From CAZGOM01 sp964542875 (GTDB lineage Bacteria > Planctomycetota > Phycisphaerae > Phycisphaerales > Phycisphaeraceae), in the NCBI GenBank assembly GCA_964542875.1, contig CAZIWA010000210.1, positions 1-5,568 on the forward strand: 5,568 bases of DNA. Reading direction: 5' to 3'. Positions 1 to 5,531 of the stretch are shown here, piece after piece. The translations under genes were made by a program, and so were the position numbers. Under the pieces are notes generated by a model, which worked only from the letters and a program-made list of their open reading frames with translations, searched no databases and had not been told where the DNA came from. Position 1 is the first letter of the stretch. The number at the start of each line of letters is the position of its first letter.

Positions 1-84
1 GTCGCTTGCCATGTCTTCCAGAAACTTGGGTCATGATCAGCCCAAAGAGAGAGAGGGGGTAAGAAGTGCCAGTGAGGGATGTGA

Positions 85-111
85 CAACGCGGCTTTTTGG
101 AAGCCGCGTTG
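85..111 (-). terminator. Perfect 11-bp hairpin downstream of folE2, candidate terminator
   Basis: The arms CAACGCGGCTT (85-95) and AAGCCGCGTTG (101-111) are perfectly complementary around a 5-nt loop. The hairpin begins 27 bp past the folE2 stop codon in the direction of folE2 transcription, which fits a transcription terminator. No T-run follows on the minus strand (the next bases are TCACATCC), so it is not a classical intrinsic terminator. It could instead stabilise the 3' end or end transcription arriving from the left. Confidence 0.55.
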
Positions 112-138
112 AAGTGGGTTATTAGGATGTTGGGGTTG

Positions 139-963
139 TTATTTGACGCGCTTGTCGCGTTCGACGTGGGCGAAAGCGTTGTGGTTGTGGATGGACTCGA
201 AGTTTTCGGAGTTGCAGGTGTACCAGGCGATCCGGGGTTCGTTGTCCAGGGCGACGGCCAGGTCGCGGACGATGTCTTCGACGAACTTGGGGTTGTCGTA
301 GGCCTGCTCGGTGACGAACTTTTCGTCGGGGCGCTTGAGGACGGCGAAGACCTGGGCGCTGGCGCCTTTTTCGACGAGCTCGAAGAGTTCTTCGATCCAC
401 ATGAACTGACCTTCGGCGAAGCGGACTTTGACTTCCATTTCGCAGCGCTGGTTGTGGGCGCCGTAGGCGGAGATTTCCTTGGAGCAGGGGCAGAGGCTGG
501 TGGCGGGAACCTTGATGCCCATGACAAAGTCGTGGCCCTTGGCCGAGGCGGTGGCCTCGAAGGTGACGACGATGTCGAGCATGCCCTTGGAACCGGTGAC
601 GGGGGCCTTCTTGTGGATGAAGTAGGGGAACTTGAGTTCCAGCAGGGAGGTTTCCGCTTCGAGGCGGACGCGCATGTCGTCGCAGATCTTCATGATGTCG
701 TTGGAGCGGATGGACTCGTGGTGCTTGTTGAGCACTTCGAGGAACCGGCTCATGTGCGTGCCCTTCTGGTAGTGGGGCAGGCCGACGTACATGTTCACGC
801 TGGCCACGGTGTGCTGGACGCCGTTGGTGGCGGGGCAGTGGAGCGTGATGGGGTAGGTGATGTTCTTGACGCCGACCTTTTCAATGGGAACGTTTCGGCT
901 GTCGTGGCTGGCCTGGACATCAGGCATGCCAGAAGGTTTGACGGTTGTTGACTTGGTTGTCAT
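139..963 (-). CDS. folE2: GTP cyclohydrolase I, type IB (FolE2)
   Basis: The 274-residue product is predicted to hydrolyse GTP to 7,8-dihydroneopterin triphosphate and formate in the cytoplasm. This is the first step toward tetrahydrofolate and, in many bacteria, toward queuosine. FolE2 hallmarks are visible in order: MPDVQ near residue 13, QHTVASVNMYV at 50-60, KGTHMSRF at 67-74, the SLCPCSKEIS metal/active-site segment at 156-165 (Cys158 and Cys160), GAHNQR at 168-173, and SENFESIHNHNAFA at 252-265. The length and both ends match the family, so the gene looks complete. The start at 963 is favoured over the in-frame ATG 12 codons later because GGAGG lies 7 nt upstream of it. FolE2 can work with metals other than zinc, and in several bacteria it is controlled by zinc repressors; I found no clear Zur box here. 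The gene is divergent from the dehydrogenase at 1073. Confidence 0.96.
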   Translation of the reverse strand: MTTKSTTVKPSGMPDVQASHDSRNVPIEKVGVKNITYPITLHCPATNGVQHTVASVNMYVGLPHYQKGTHMSRFLEVLNKHHESIRSNDIMKICDDMRVRLEAETSLLELKFPYFIHKKAPVTGSKGMLDIVVTFEATASAKGHDFVMGIKVPATSLCPCSKEISAYGAHNQRCEMEVKVRFAEGQFMWIEELFELVEKGASAQVFAVLKRPDEKFVTEQAYDNPKFVEDIVRDLAVALDNEPRIAWYTCNSENFESIHNHNAFAHVERDKRVK

Positions 964-970
964 GATCGAT

Positions 971-975
971 CCTCC
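971..975 (-). promoter_or_regulatory. Ribosome binding site of folE2
   Basis: On the minus strand GGAGG lies 7 nt before the ATG whose first base is 963. It is a strong Shine-Dalgarno match and decides the start codon in favour of this ATG. Confidence 0.8.
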
Positions 976-1004
976 ATGTATCCCCCGGGACCAAAAGACC
1001 CGAC

Positions 1005-1033
1005 AGTTTAGGTTATGTTTGCGTGAGAATCAA
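1005..1033 (-). promoter_or_regulatory. Candidate sigma-70 promoter for folE2
   Basis: Read on the minus strand, a -35-like TTGATT (1028-1033) and a -10-like TAAACT (1005-1010) are separated by exactly 17 bp. Each matches the consensus at four of six positions. Transcription would begin near 998, giving a leader of about 35 nt before the folE2 start. The site lies inside the short divergent intergenic region, so it could overlap control of the plus-strand dehydrogenase. This is a pattern match only. Confidence 0.35.
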
Positions 1034-1060
1034 AGGCCGGGCCGGAGCAGATACCCTACA

Positions 1061-1066
1061 AGAGGA
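1061..1066 (+). promoter_or_regulatory. Ribosome binding site of the Gfo/Idh/MocA gene
   Basis: AGAGGA lies 6 nt before the ATG at 1073. It supports that start over the much earlier in-frame ATG at 857, which would add 72 unrelated residues encoded largely by DNA antisense to folE2. Confidence 0.65.
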
Positions 1067-1072
1067 CGATCC

Positions 1073-2278
1073 ATGTTGAAAATTGCCGTTATTGGTTTGG
1101 GCGGACGTGTCTCGGGCATGCTGGCCCAGATGTGCAAGATGGATCCTGAGCTTCAGGTGACCGCGGTGACCGATCCGTCGCACGACAAAGCGCGCAAGAC
1201 GATCAAGGAAAAAGAGCTCAACAAAGACCCCGATTCCGTGAAGATGTACACGGATGTGGAGAAGATGCTTGAGAACGTTGAGCAGTATGACGGGTTTCTG
1301 ATCGGCACGCGGTGCAACCTGCATACGCCTTACGCGGTGAGGATTGCGCAGTTTGGGCTGCCGCTTTTCCTGGAGAAGCCGGTTGCGATCACGTGGGACC
1401 AGGTGAAGTCGCTGGCGAAGGCGTACAAGGGCAAAGAGGACCGGGTGGTGGTGTCGTTCCCGCTTCGGGTGAGCCCGGTGTTCACGACGGCGCTGGAGAT
1501 CATTCGTTCGGGCCGGCTGGGGACGCTGACGCAGGTGCAGGCATTCAACAACGTGCCGTACGGCGGCGTGTACTTTGGAAGCTGGTACCGGAACTACAAC
1601 GAAACGGGCGGGCTGTGGCTGCAGAAGGCGACGCACGATTTTGACTACATCAATCGGATCATGGGCAGCGAACGGGCGGAGACGATTGCCGCGATGTACA
1701 CGCACAAGGTGTATGGCGGGGACATGCCTCATGACCTGACCTGCTCCAAGTGCGACAAGACCGAGACGTGCCCGGAGAGCCCCAAGATTCAAAAGGCCCG
1801 GGGCGATGACGGCAGCATGAGCTACCCGTTTGCGAAGTTTGAAGACCACTACTGCGCGTTCAGCAAAGAGATCCGCAATGAAGATGCGGGCAGCGCGATC
1901 ATGAAATATGAGTCCGATGCGCATGTGGCGTATTCGCAAAACTTCATCTCCCGGAAAGCCACGGGGCAGCGGGGCGCGACGATCACCGGGTACGACGGCA
2001 CCCTGCACTTTGACTGGTACACCGATAAGATCCGTGTGGTCGACCACCACAAGAACGCCGACCGGGTGGATGAAATCAGCGTGAAGGCGACCAGCGGGCA
2101 CGGCGGGGGCGATGCGATTCTCTGCCAGATGTACATCGACCTGATCCGCCAGCAGAAGGCGCCTGACGCGAACCTTTATGACGGTCTGGTGAGCGCTTCG
2201 ATGTGCCTGAGCGCACGGGACTCATGCGAGAACAATGTGTTTGCGAAGATTCCGACGGTGGGAGAGCTGGGGGCTTGA
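1073..2278 (+). CDS. Gfo/Idh/MocA family oxidoreductase
   Basis: The 401-residue product is a predicted cytoplasmic NAD(P)-dependent sugar or polyol dehydrogenase; the substrate cannot be read from sequence. The N-terminal Rossmann domain opens with KIAVIGLGGRVSG (residues 3-15), and the family EKP motif is at 101-103. The C-terminal domain begins near 125 and carries GGLWLQKATHDFDYI (179-193), with Lys185 and His188 at the usual catalytic positions. GHGGGD at 342-347 is typical of one branch of the family. An insertion has Cys224, Cys227 and Cys233 (CSKC...TC), with Cys261 further on, a possible metal site. The start at 1073 fits the RBS and puts the Rossmann strand at residue 3, as usual in the family. 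The gene is divergent from folE2 and not tightly linked to mnmE, so the context gives no pathway. The family is sure, the specific function unknown. Confidence 0.93.
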   Translation: MLKIAVIGLGGRVSGMLAQMCKMDPELQVTAVTDPSHDKARKTIKEKELNKDPDSVKMYTDVEKMLENVEQYDGFLIGTRCNLHTPYAVRIAQFGLPLFLEKPVAITWDQVKSLAKAYKGKEDRVVVSFPLRVSPVFTTALEIIRSGRLGTLTQVQAFNNVPYGGVYFGSWYRNYNETGGLWLQKATHDFDYINRIMGSERAETIAAMYTHKVYGGDMPHDLTCSKCDKTETCPESPKIQKARGDDGSMSYPFAKFEDHYCAFSKEIRNEDAGSAIMKYESDAHVAYSQNFISRKATGQRGATITGYDGTLHFDWYTDKIRVVDHHKNADRVDEISVKATSGHGGGDAILCQMYIDLIRQQKAPDANLYDGLVSASMCLSARDSCENNVFAKIPTVGELGA

Positions 2279-2300
2279 AGAGGGGGCGGAGGAGGGTGCC

Positions 2301-2333
2301 GTGTCCCGTGTCTTGCGTCCTGTGTCCCGTGTC
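2301..2333. repeat. Short direct repeat, GTGTCCCGTGTC twice at 21-bp spacing
   Basis: GTGTCCCGTGTC occurs at 2301-2312 and again at 2322-2333. The spacer TTGCGTCCT between them resembles a decayed further copy of the same theme. It sits just past the dehydrogenase stop codon in non-coding DNA. The function is unknown; it may be slippage-derived or a fragment of a dispersed element. Confidence 0.6.
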
Positions 2334-2401
2334 AAGAGTTCAGAGGTTGGCGGTTGGGGGTGGGATAGAGTTGGGTGGCGATGTGAGGCAGGCGTGGATG
2401 G

Positions 2402-2435
2402 CCCTCACCCCAGCCTTCTCCGAGGGGAGAGGGGG
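2402..2435. repeat. CCCTCACCCC-type palindromic intergenic repeat, copy 1
   Basis: The sequence begins CCCTCACCCCAGCC and ends GGGGAGAGGGGG. CTTCTCC (2415-2421) can pair with GGAGAGG (2426-2432), one pair being G-T, around a GAGG loop. Related sequence recurs at 5069-5125 and 5295-5326, so this is a dispersed intergenic repeat in this genome. It ends only 16 nt before the mnmE start codon, so it lies in the mnmE leader if transcription starts upstream. It could act as a weak terminator for the dehydrogenase or affect mnmE translation. Confidence 0.7.
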
Positions 2436-2437
2436 TT

Positions 2438-2444
2438 AGAGAGG
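2438..2444 (+). promoter_or_regulatory. Ribosome binding site of mnmE
   Basis: AGAGAGG ends 7 nt before GTG 2452 and 13 nt before the other in-frame GTG at 2458, favouring the first. The ATG at 2456 is out of frame and is followed at once by TGA. Confidence 0.6.
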
Positions 2445-2451
2445 TTTTGTT

Positions 2452-3825
2452 GTGCATGTGATTGATGACACGATTGTGGCGGTGAGTTCGCCGGCGGGGA
2501 GGTCGGCGCGGGGGATTTTGCGCGTGTCGGGGCCGGATGCGCTGGGGGTGGCGGGGCGCATGGCGGGGCGGCCGCGGCTGGTGGGATTGCCTGGCCGGGT
2601 GGCGGTGGGGGTGAGCCTGGTGCTGGGCGCGAAACGGATGCCGGCGCTGGCTACGGTGTATCAGTCGCCGTCGAGCTTTACCGGGCAGGATGTGGTGGAA
2701 CTGCTGCTGCCGGGGAACCCTGGCGTGCTGGAGCGCGCACTGCACAGCGCGATCGCACATGGGGCGCGGATGGCGGAGCCCGGCGAATTTACGTACCGGG
2801 CGTTTCAAACGGGGAAGATCGACCTGACGCAGGCCGAAGGCATTGCAGGGGCCATTGGCGCGACCAATGATGCGCAACTGGCCGCGGCACGCGTGCTGAC
2901 GTCCGGGGTGCTGGGGCAGACCGCGAGAGGTCTGGTGGATCGGGTGTCCACGCTGCTGGCGCTGGTGGAAGCGGGGATCGATTTTACGGATCAGGATGAT
3001 GTGGTGCCGATTGCGCCGGCGCGGCTGTACAAAGAGCTGTGTGGGGTGCGCGATGATCTGGCGGGGTTGCTCAACAACAGCCGGGCGTGGGGCCAGGTGG
3101 ATGCGCCGGCGAAGGTGGTGCTGGTGGGGATGCCAAGCGCGGGCAAGAGCACGCTGTTTAACCGGCTGCTGGGGCGTACGCGGTCGGTGATCAGCGCGAC
3201 GCCGGGGACGACCCGGGATGTGATTGAGGAGCCGCTGACACTGGTGACGCAGACGGGGCAGCCGGTGCAGGTGATGCTGGTGGACGTGGCGGGCTTAGAT
3301 GACCCGGCGGGGTGGATCGACCGGCAGGCGCAGCAGGCGGCGGCTATGGCGATCGCCGAGGCGGACCTGGCCCTGGTGCTGATCGACCCGACGCAGGCCC
3401 GTGAGACGCAGCCGGGGCCCGACAGGCTGCCCGCAGGCGTGCCGTGGGCGCTGGTGATGACCAAAGCGGATTGCGTGCCGGGTGCGGCAGGCGAGGGGTT
3501 GGCTGTGAGCGCTCACACGGGGCAGGGGATGGACCTGCTGCGGGAGATGCTGGCACAGCGGCTGGGGGACCGGGCGGTGAGCCTGACGGGGGAGACGCTG
3601 GTGCTGCGGCCTCGGCATGAGGCGTGCCTGCGCAAGGCGCTTGACGGGCTGGAGCGGGCTGTGGAGCGCGCGGAGAAGGACAAAGCGGCGCGGCAGCTTG
3701 GGCGGCCGGAATTGATTGCGCAGGGATGCCGGGTGTGCCTGGACCATCTGGGTGAGCTTGGCGGGGCGATGACGCCGGATGATGTGCTGGGGAAGGTTTT
3801 TTCAACATTCTGCATCGGCAAATAA
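2452..3825 (+). CDS. mnmE: tRNA modification GTPase MnmE (TrmE), divergent
   Basis: The 457-residue product is close to the E. coli length of 454. With MnmG, MnmE installs the carboxymethylaminomethyl group at C5 of wobble uridine 34 of certain tRNAs, using methylene-tetrahydrofolate and GTP hydrolysis. The N-terminal folate-binding domain runs from DDTIVAVSSPAGR to about residue 120 and includes SSFTGQDVVEL (74-84) and GEFTYRAF (111-118). A helical domain is split by the G domain: G1 GMPSAGKS (226-233), GTTRD (252-256), G3 DVAG (278-281), G4 TKAD (337-340), G5 VSAHTG (352-357). The protein ends in the diagnostic FCIGK, with the catalytic Cys454. Against E. coli MnmE recalled from memory, Ser229 replaces the potassium-binding Asn of G1, Val279 the Thr of DTAG, Asp290 the catalytic Glu282, and Thr337 the Asn of NKxD. 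The usual HGG near residue 88 is PGN. The reading frame is intact. The start is GTG 2452, chosen by its RBS. mnmG is not in the window. Confidence 0.95.
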   Translation: MHVIDDTIVAVSSPAGRSARGILRVSGPDALGVAGRMAGRPRLVGLPGRVAVGVSLVLGAKRMPALATVYQSPSSFTGQDVVELLLPGNPGVLERALHSAIAHGARMAEPGEFTYRAFQTGKIDLTQAEGIAGAIGATNDAQLAAARVLTSGVLGQTARGLVDRVSTLLALVEAGIDFTDQDDVVPIAPARLYKELCGVRDDLAGLLNNSRAWGQVDAPAKVVLVGMPSAGKSTLFNRLLGRTRSVISATPGTTRDVIEEPLTLVTQTGQPVQVMLVDVAGLDDPAGWIDRQAQQAAAMAIAEADLALVLIDPTQARETQPGPDRLPAGVPWALVMTKADCVPGAAGEGLAVSAHTGQGMDLLREMLAQRLGDRAVSLTGETLVLRPRHEACLRKALDGLERAVERAEKDKAARQLGRPELIAQGCRVCLDHLGELGGAMTPDDVLGKVFSTFCIGK

Positions 3826-3841
3826 AGCTAACACTTTCCTG

Positions 3842-3859
3842 ATGACAAGATGTTGTCAT
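3842..3859. promoter_or_regulatory. Inverted repeat ATGACAA-GATG-TTGTCAT after mnmE
   Basis: Perfect 7-bp arms (3842-3848 and 3853-3859) surround a 4-nt loop, 16 bp after the mnmE stop codon, and run into TTTTG. It may be a weak terminator for mnmE. The half-site TTGTCAT recurs at 3907-3913, overlapping a candidate -35 box, so an operator for the downstream gene is the other reading. The stem is short and AT-rich, so neither reading is firm. Confidence 0.45.
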
Positions 3860-3906
3860 TTTGAGGGTTTGTATGTGTTTTCAGTAATCTAAATGCGTTT
3901 AAATGT

Positions 3907-3937
3907 TTGTCATGCGAAAAAGTTTTTCCGTTACAAT
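3907..3937 (+). promoter_or_regulatory. Candidate promoter for the gene at 3991
   Basis: TTGTCA (3907-3912) and TACAAT (3932-3937) match the sigma-70 -35 and -10 hexamers at five of six positions each, with a slightly long 19-bp spacer. They lie in the most AT-rich stretch of the window, which fits promoter DNA. Transcription would begin near 3944, giving a leader of about 47 nt. The downstream gene is thus probably transcribed separately from mnmE. Confidence 0.5.
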
Positions 3938-3990
3938 GTAAACAGATGAAAAGGGGTCATGTGTGGATGTGATGTTTTACGCTGAACGGG

Positions 3991-5040
3991 ATGGGGGAAC
4001 AGGTGTCTGAACCCTTATTTGAGCAATGTTTCTGCGTGCTGTTAAAGGCGCCGATGGCATTGGAAGAGATTGTCAGGGGGTTGCAGGGGTACACCCTTGA
4101 GGTGGGCTCTGGGCCTGCGGAAGTGTTGTTTCCCGATGCGTTTGATCCTACGGTGATCAGCAAGCCGGACCTGGATGCGCGGCCGTTTGTGCTGGCGGAG
4201 AAATGGCTGACGGTGAGCTACCCCAAGTGGGCGGGCAGCCGGGTGGTGATCGACGTGGTGAATGAGCCCTGGGATGACACGCTGGGCGACCCTGACCAGG
4301 ATGCGCGGAGGTATCTGGCGAGGACGCTTGGGGCGCTGGGCGGGCACTGCTATCCGGGAGCGTTAGAACGGGCGATCAAGCAGCTTCATGCAAACCAAAA
4401 AGAGAGCGGACGGGCGCAGGAGCATCAGGCATATGTGAGGCTGCGGCTGCTGGCGCCCTGGGATGGCGAGGGGGCGGGGCCGGACCCCAAGGCGCGGGAC
4501 TGGTATGGAGAGCTGGAGTTCATGTCCTGGATGGTGTTGACACTGCTGGACATGCCTGGGGCGGTGGCCTATCTGAACCCGGCAGCGGAGTTGATCATTG
4601 ACCGGGATGGGATGGCGCGGACACTGGAGCAATGCCAGAAGCGCGAGGTGCGTCCGCTGGCGCTTTGGGTGAATCGTCGGGAGTTTGACCATGGCCAGCG
4701 GTGGTGGCTGCTGGATACGCTGGGCAATGGGCAACTGGGCCTGCCGGACCTGGAAGTGTTCATGAAGGGCGAGCGGCCTTCGGCGTGGGTGCCGGGATTC
4801 ATGACGGATGTGTCGCAGCATATGTACGGGAATCGGGAACCGATCGAGGACAAGGATCTGGTGACTGACGCGATCGGGAATGTATGGCAGGCGTCGAACC
4901 ATGAGGCATCGCTGGGGCCGCCTTCACGCCGGGTGGTGATGTTCAAGCTGGTGGGTGGTGGGGACCGGGCGGTGAAGGCTGGGGAGGAGGAAGGGACTTC
5001 ACGGCGTGGGGAGAATGCTTCAGGTGAAGGCGGTGCTTGA
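3991..5040 (+). CDS. Uncharacterised protein, resembles DUF4261-type proteins
   Basis: The 349-residue product has no signal peptide or clear membrane segment, so it is probably cytoplasmic. Its function is unknown. Segments that look conserved are CFCVLLKAP (13-21), VVIDVVNEPWDDTLGDP (85-101), CYPGALERAIKQ (120-131), LLDMPGAVAYLNPAAELI (185-202) and WWLLDTLGNGQLGLPDLEVF (238-257). This layout recalls DUF4261 proteins as I remember them; I could not test it. The last 30 residues (from about 320) are rich in Gly, Glu and Arg and look like an unconserved tail. The start is uncertain: ATG 3991 has no clear Shine-Dalgarno sequence, and GTG 4003 (residue 5) follows GGGGGA closely. Either start keeps all the motifs. 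The gene follows an AT-rich gap with its own candidate promoter and is followed by repeats, so it seems to stand alone. It is a real gene with high confidence because typical coding bias runs its full length; the family is tentative. Confidence 0.85.
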   Translation: MGEQVSEPLFEQCFCVLLKAPMALEEIVRGLQGYTLEVGSGPAEVLFPDAFDPTVISKPDLDARPFVLAEKWLTVSYPKWAGSRVVIDVVNEPWDDTLGDPDQDARRYLARTLGALGGHCYPGALERAIKQLHANQKESGRAQEHQAYVRLRLLAPWDGEGAGPDPKARDWYGELEFMSWMVLTLLDMPGAVAYLNPAAELIIDRDGMARTLEQCQKREVRPLALWVNRREFDHGQRWWLLDTLGNGQLGLPDLEVFMKGERPSAWVPGFMTDVSQHMYGNREPIEDKDLVTDAIGNVWQASNHEASLGPPSRRVVMFKLVGGGDRAVKAGEEEGTSRRGENASGEGGA

Positions 5041-5068
5041 TCAAAGGGGTGTTTGGATTTGATGGCGG

Positions 5069-5128
5069 CCCTTACCCCAACCCGGTTGAGTTAGGGATGA
5101 AAAGGCCAAAAAGAGCGGGGAGAGGGAA
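5069..5128. repeat. Degenerate CCCTTACCCC-type intergenic repeat, copy 2
   Basis: CCCTTACCCCAACCC (5069-5083) matches the head of the repeat at 2402, and GCGGGGAGAGGG (5115-5126) matches its tail, but about 31 unrelated bases lie between them. The first part, with GGTTGAGTTAGGG (5084-5096), can also form an imperfect hairpin just downstream of the preceding gene's stop codon and might end its transcript. The copy looks decayed or rearranged. Confidence 0.5.
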
Positions 5129-5194
5129 TTGAGTCGTTACAGGTTGATTGGCCTGGACGCAGGCGCGTGCAAGAGCATCGTTTTTATATGTTTA

Positions 5195-5261
5195 CCAGGG
5201 CCTACGCGCTCAGAAGCGCTGCGACCCTGGCTGTAATAAGGCCGTGCCTTCAGCACTACGG
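5195..5261. repeat. Double-hairpin intergenic element
   Basis: Two hairpins stand in tandem. In the first, CCAGGG (5195-5200) pairs with CCCTGG (5225-5230), and inside it GCGCT (5206-5210) pairs with AGCGC (5215-5219). In the second, GTGC (5244-5247) pairs with GCAC (5253-5256) around CTTCA, extended by CC/GG beyond a small bulge. The structure and intergenic setting suggest a dispersed palindromic repeat or a structured RNA, but only one copy is in the window. Confidence 0.45.
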
Positions 5262-5316
5262 ATGAGGTGCAAAGGCTTCATTGAACCGTATTGACCTTCA
5301 CCCCAATCCTCTGTCA

Positions 5317-5326
5317 GTGGGAGAGG
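5317..5326. repeat. Left 10-bp target site duplication (GTGGGAGAGG)
   Basis: GTGGGAGAGG directly abuts the left terminal inverted repeat and is repeated exactly at 5532-5541, abutting the right one. Perfect direct repeats on both outer edges are the footprint of transposition. Confidence 0.7.
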
Positions 5327-5360
5327 CAGGGTAAAAGCATTTGTCGATTTCCCACGCGCC

Positions 5361-5390
5361 CGGGTGACGGGTTGTCGGGTTGTCGGGTGT
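5361..5390. repeat. Tandem CGGGT units inside the MITE-like element
   Basis: Four successive units of 7-8 bp are seen: CGGGTGA, CGGGTTGT, CGGGTTGT and CGGGTGT. They face similar units in opposite orientation near 5463-5490, which gives the element much of its internal complementarity. Confidence 0.6.
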
Positions 5391-5414
5391 CCATGAGGAA
5401 CCCAAAGGCGGATC

Positions 5415-5431
5415 ATGCCGCAAAACGGCAT
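5415..5431. repeat. Central hairpin of the MITE-like element
   Basis: ATGCCG (5415-5420) and CGGCAT (5426-5431) form a perfect 6-bp stem with the loop CAAAA, near the middle of the element. Confidence 0.55.
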
Positions 5432-5531
5432 TCACCTTGAGTGGCATGAACTTATCGAAGCCCCCCGATAACCCGAAAACCCGATACCCCGGGTGCATGT
5501 GCCGACAAATACTCCAAATGCTTTTACCCTG

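Larger units (their letters stand above)
5327..5531. mobile_element. MITE-like non-autonomous element, 205 bp
   Basis: The ends are perfect 17-bp inverted repeats, CAGGGTAAAAGCATTTG at 5327-5343 and its complement at 5515-5531, flanked by 10-bp direct duplications. The interior carries no transposase. Beyond the termini the two halves remain partly complementary: TTTGTCG, CCCGGG and a run of CGGGT-type units on the left (5361-5390) face CCCGATA-type units on the right (5463-5490). The whole element could thus fold into one long imperfect hairpin, tipped by a small stem at 5415-5431. Any short reading frame across it is a by-product of the repeats. It would depend on a transposase elsewhere in the genome; I cannot assign the IS family from these ends. 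Confidence 0.75.

Noticed and set aside
2..112. Frame open at the left edge that stops inside the hairpin
   Set aside because: The 36 codons show no recognisable motif, and the stop lies in the terminator-like stem.
97..951. 284-codon plus-strand reading frame
   Set aside because: It is antisense to folE2, whose conserved motifs and RBS are clear. The translation is low-complexity, rich in V, G and D, with no family features.
857..1072. 72-codon N-terminal extension of the dehydrogenase
   Set aside because: It overlaps folE2 antisense and the divergent promoter region, and the Rossmann motif and RBS place the start at 1073.
964..1072. Zur-type zinc operator upstream of folE2
   Set aside because: folE2 is often under Zur, so I looked; GGTTATGTTT at 1011-1020 is a weak partial match without a palindromic partner.
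1013..2101. 362-codon minus-strand reading frame
   Set aside because: It is antisense to the Gfo/Idh/MocA gene; its composition is Arg/His/Val-rich, as expected of a GC-rich shadow frame.
2203..2465. Two overlapping short frames across the gap before mnmE
   Set aside because: They consist of translated repeat sequence (for example CPVSCVLCPVSRV from GTGTCCC repeats) and run into the hairpin repeat and the mnmE leader.
3946..4010. Tiny upstream frames of 8 and 12 codons before the gene at 3991
   Set aside because: Neither has a clear RBS, and the peptides carry no attenuation-type codon runs.
5210..5498. Two minus-strand frames of 66-73 codons at the right end
   Set aside because: They span the MITE termini, target duplication and repeats and have no protein-like conservation; they are artefacts of the repeat DNA.
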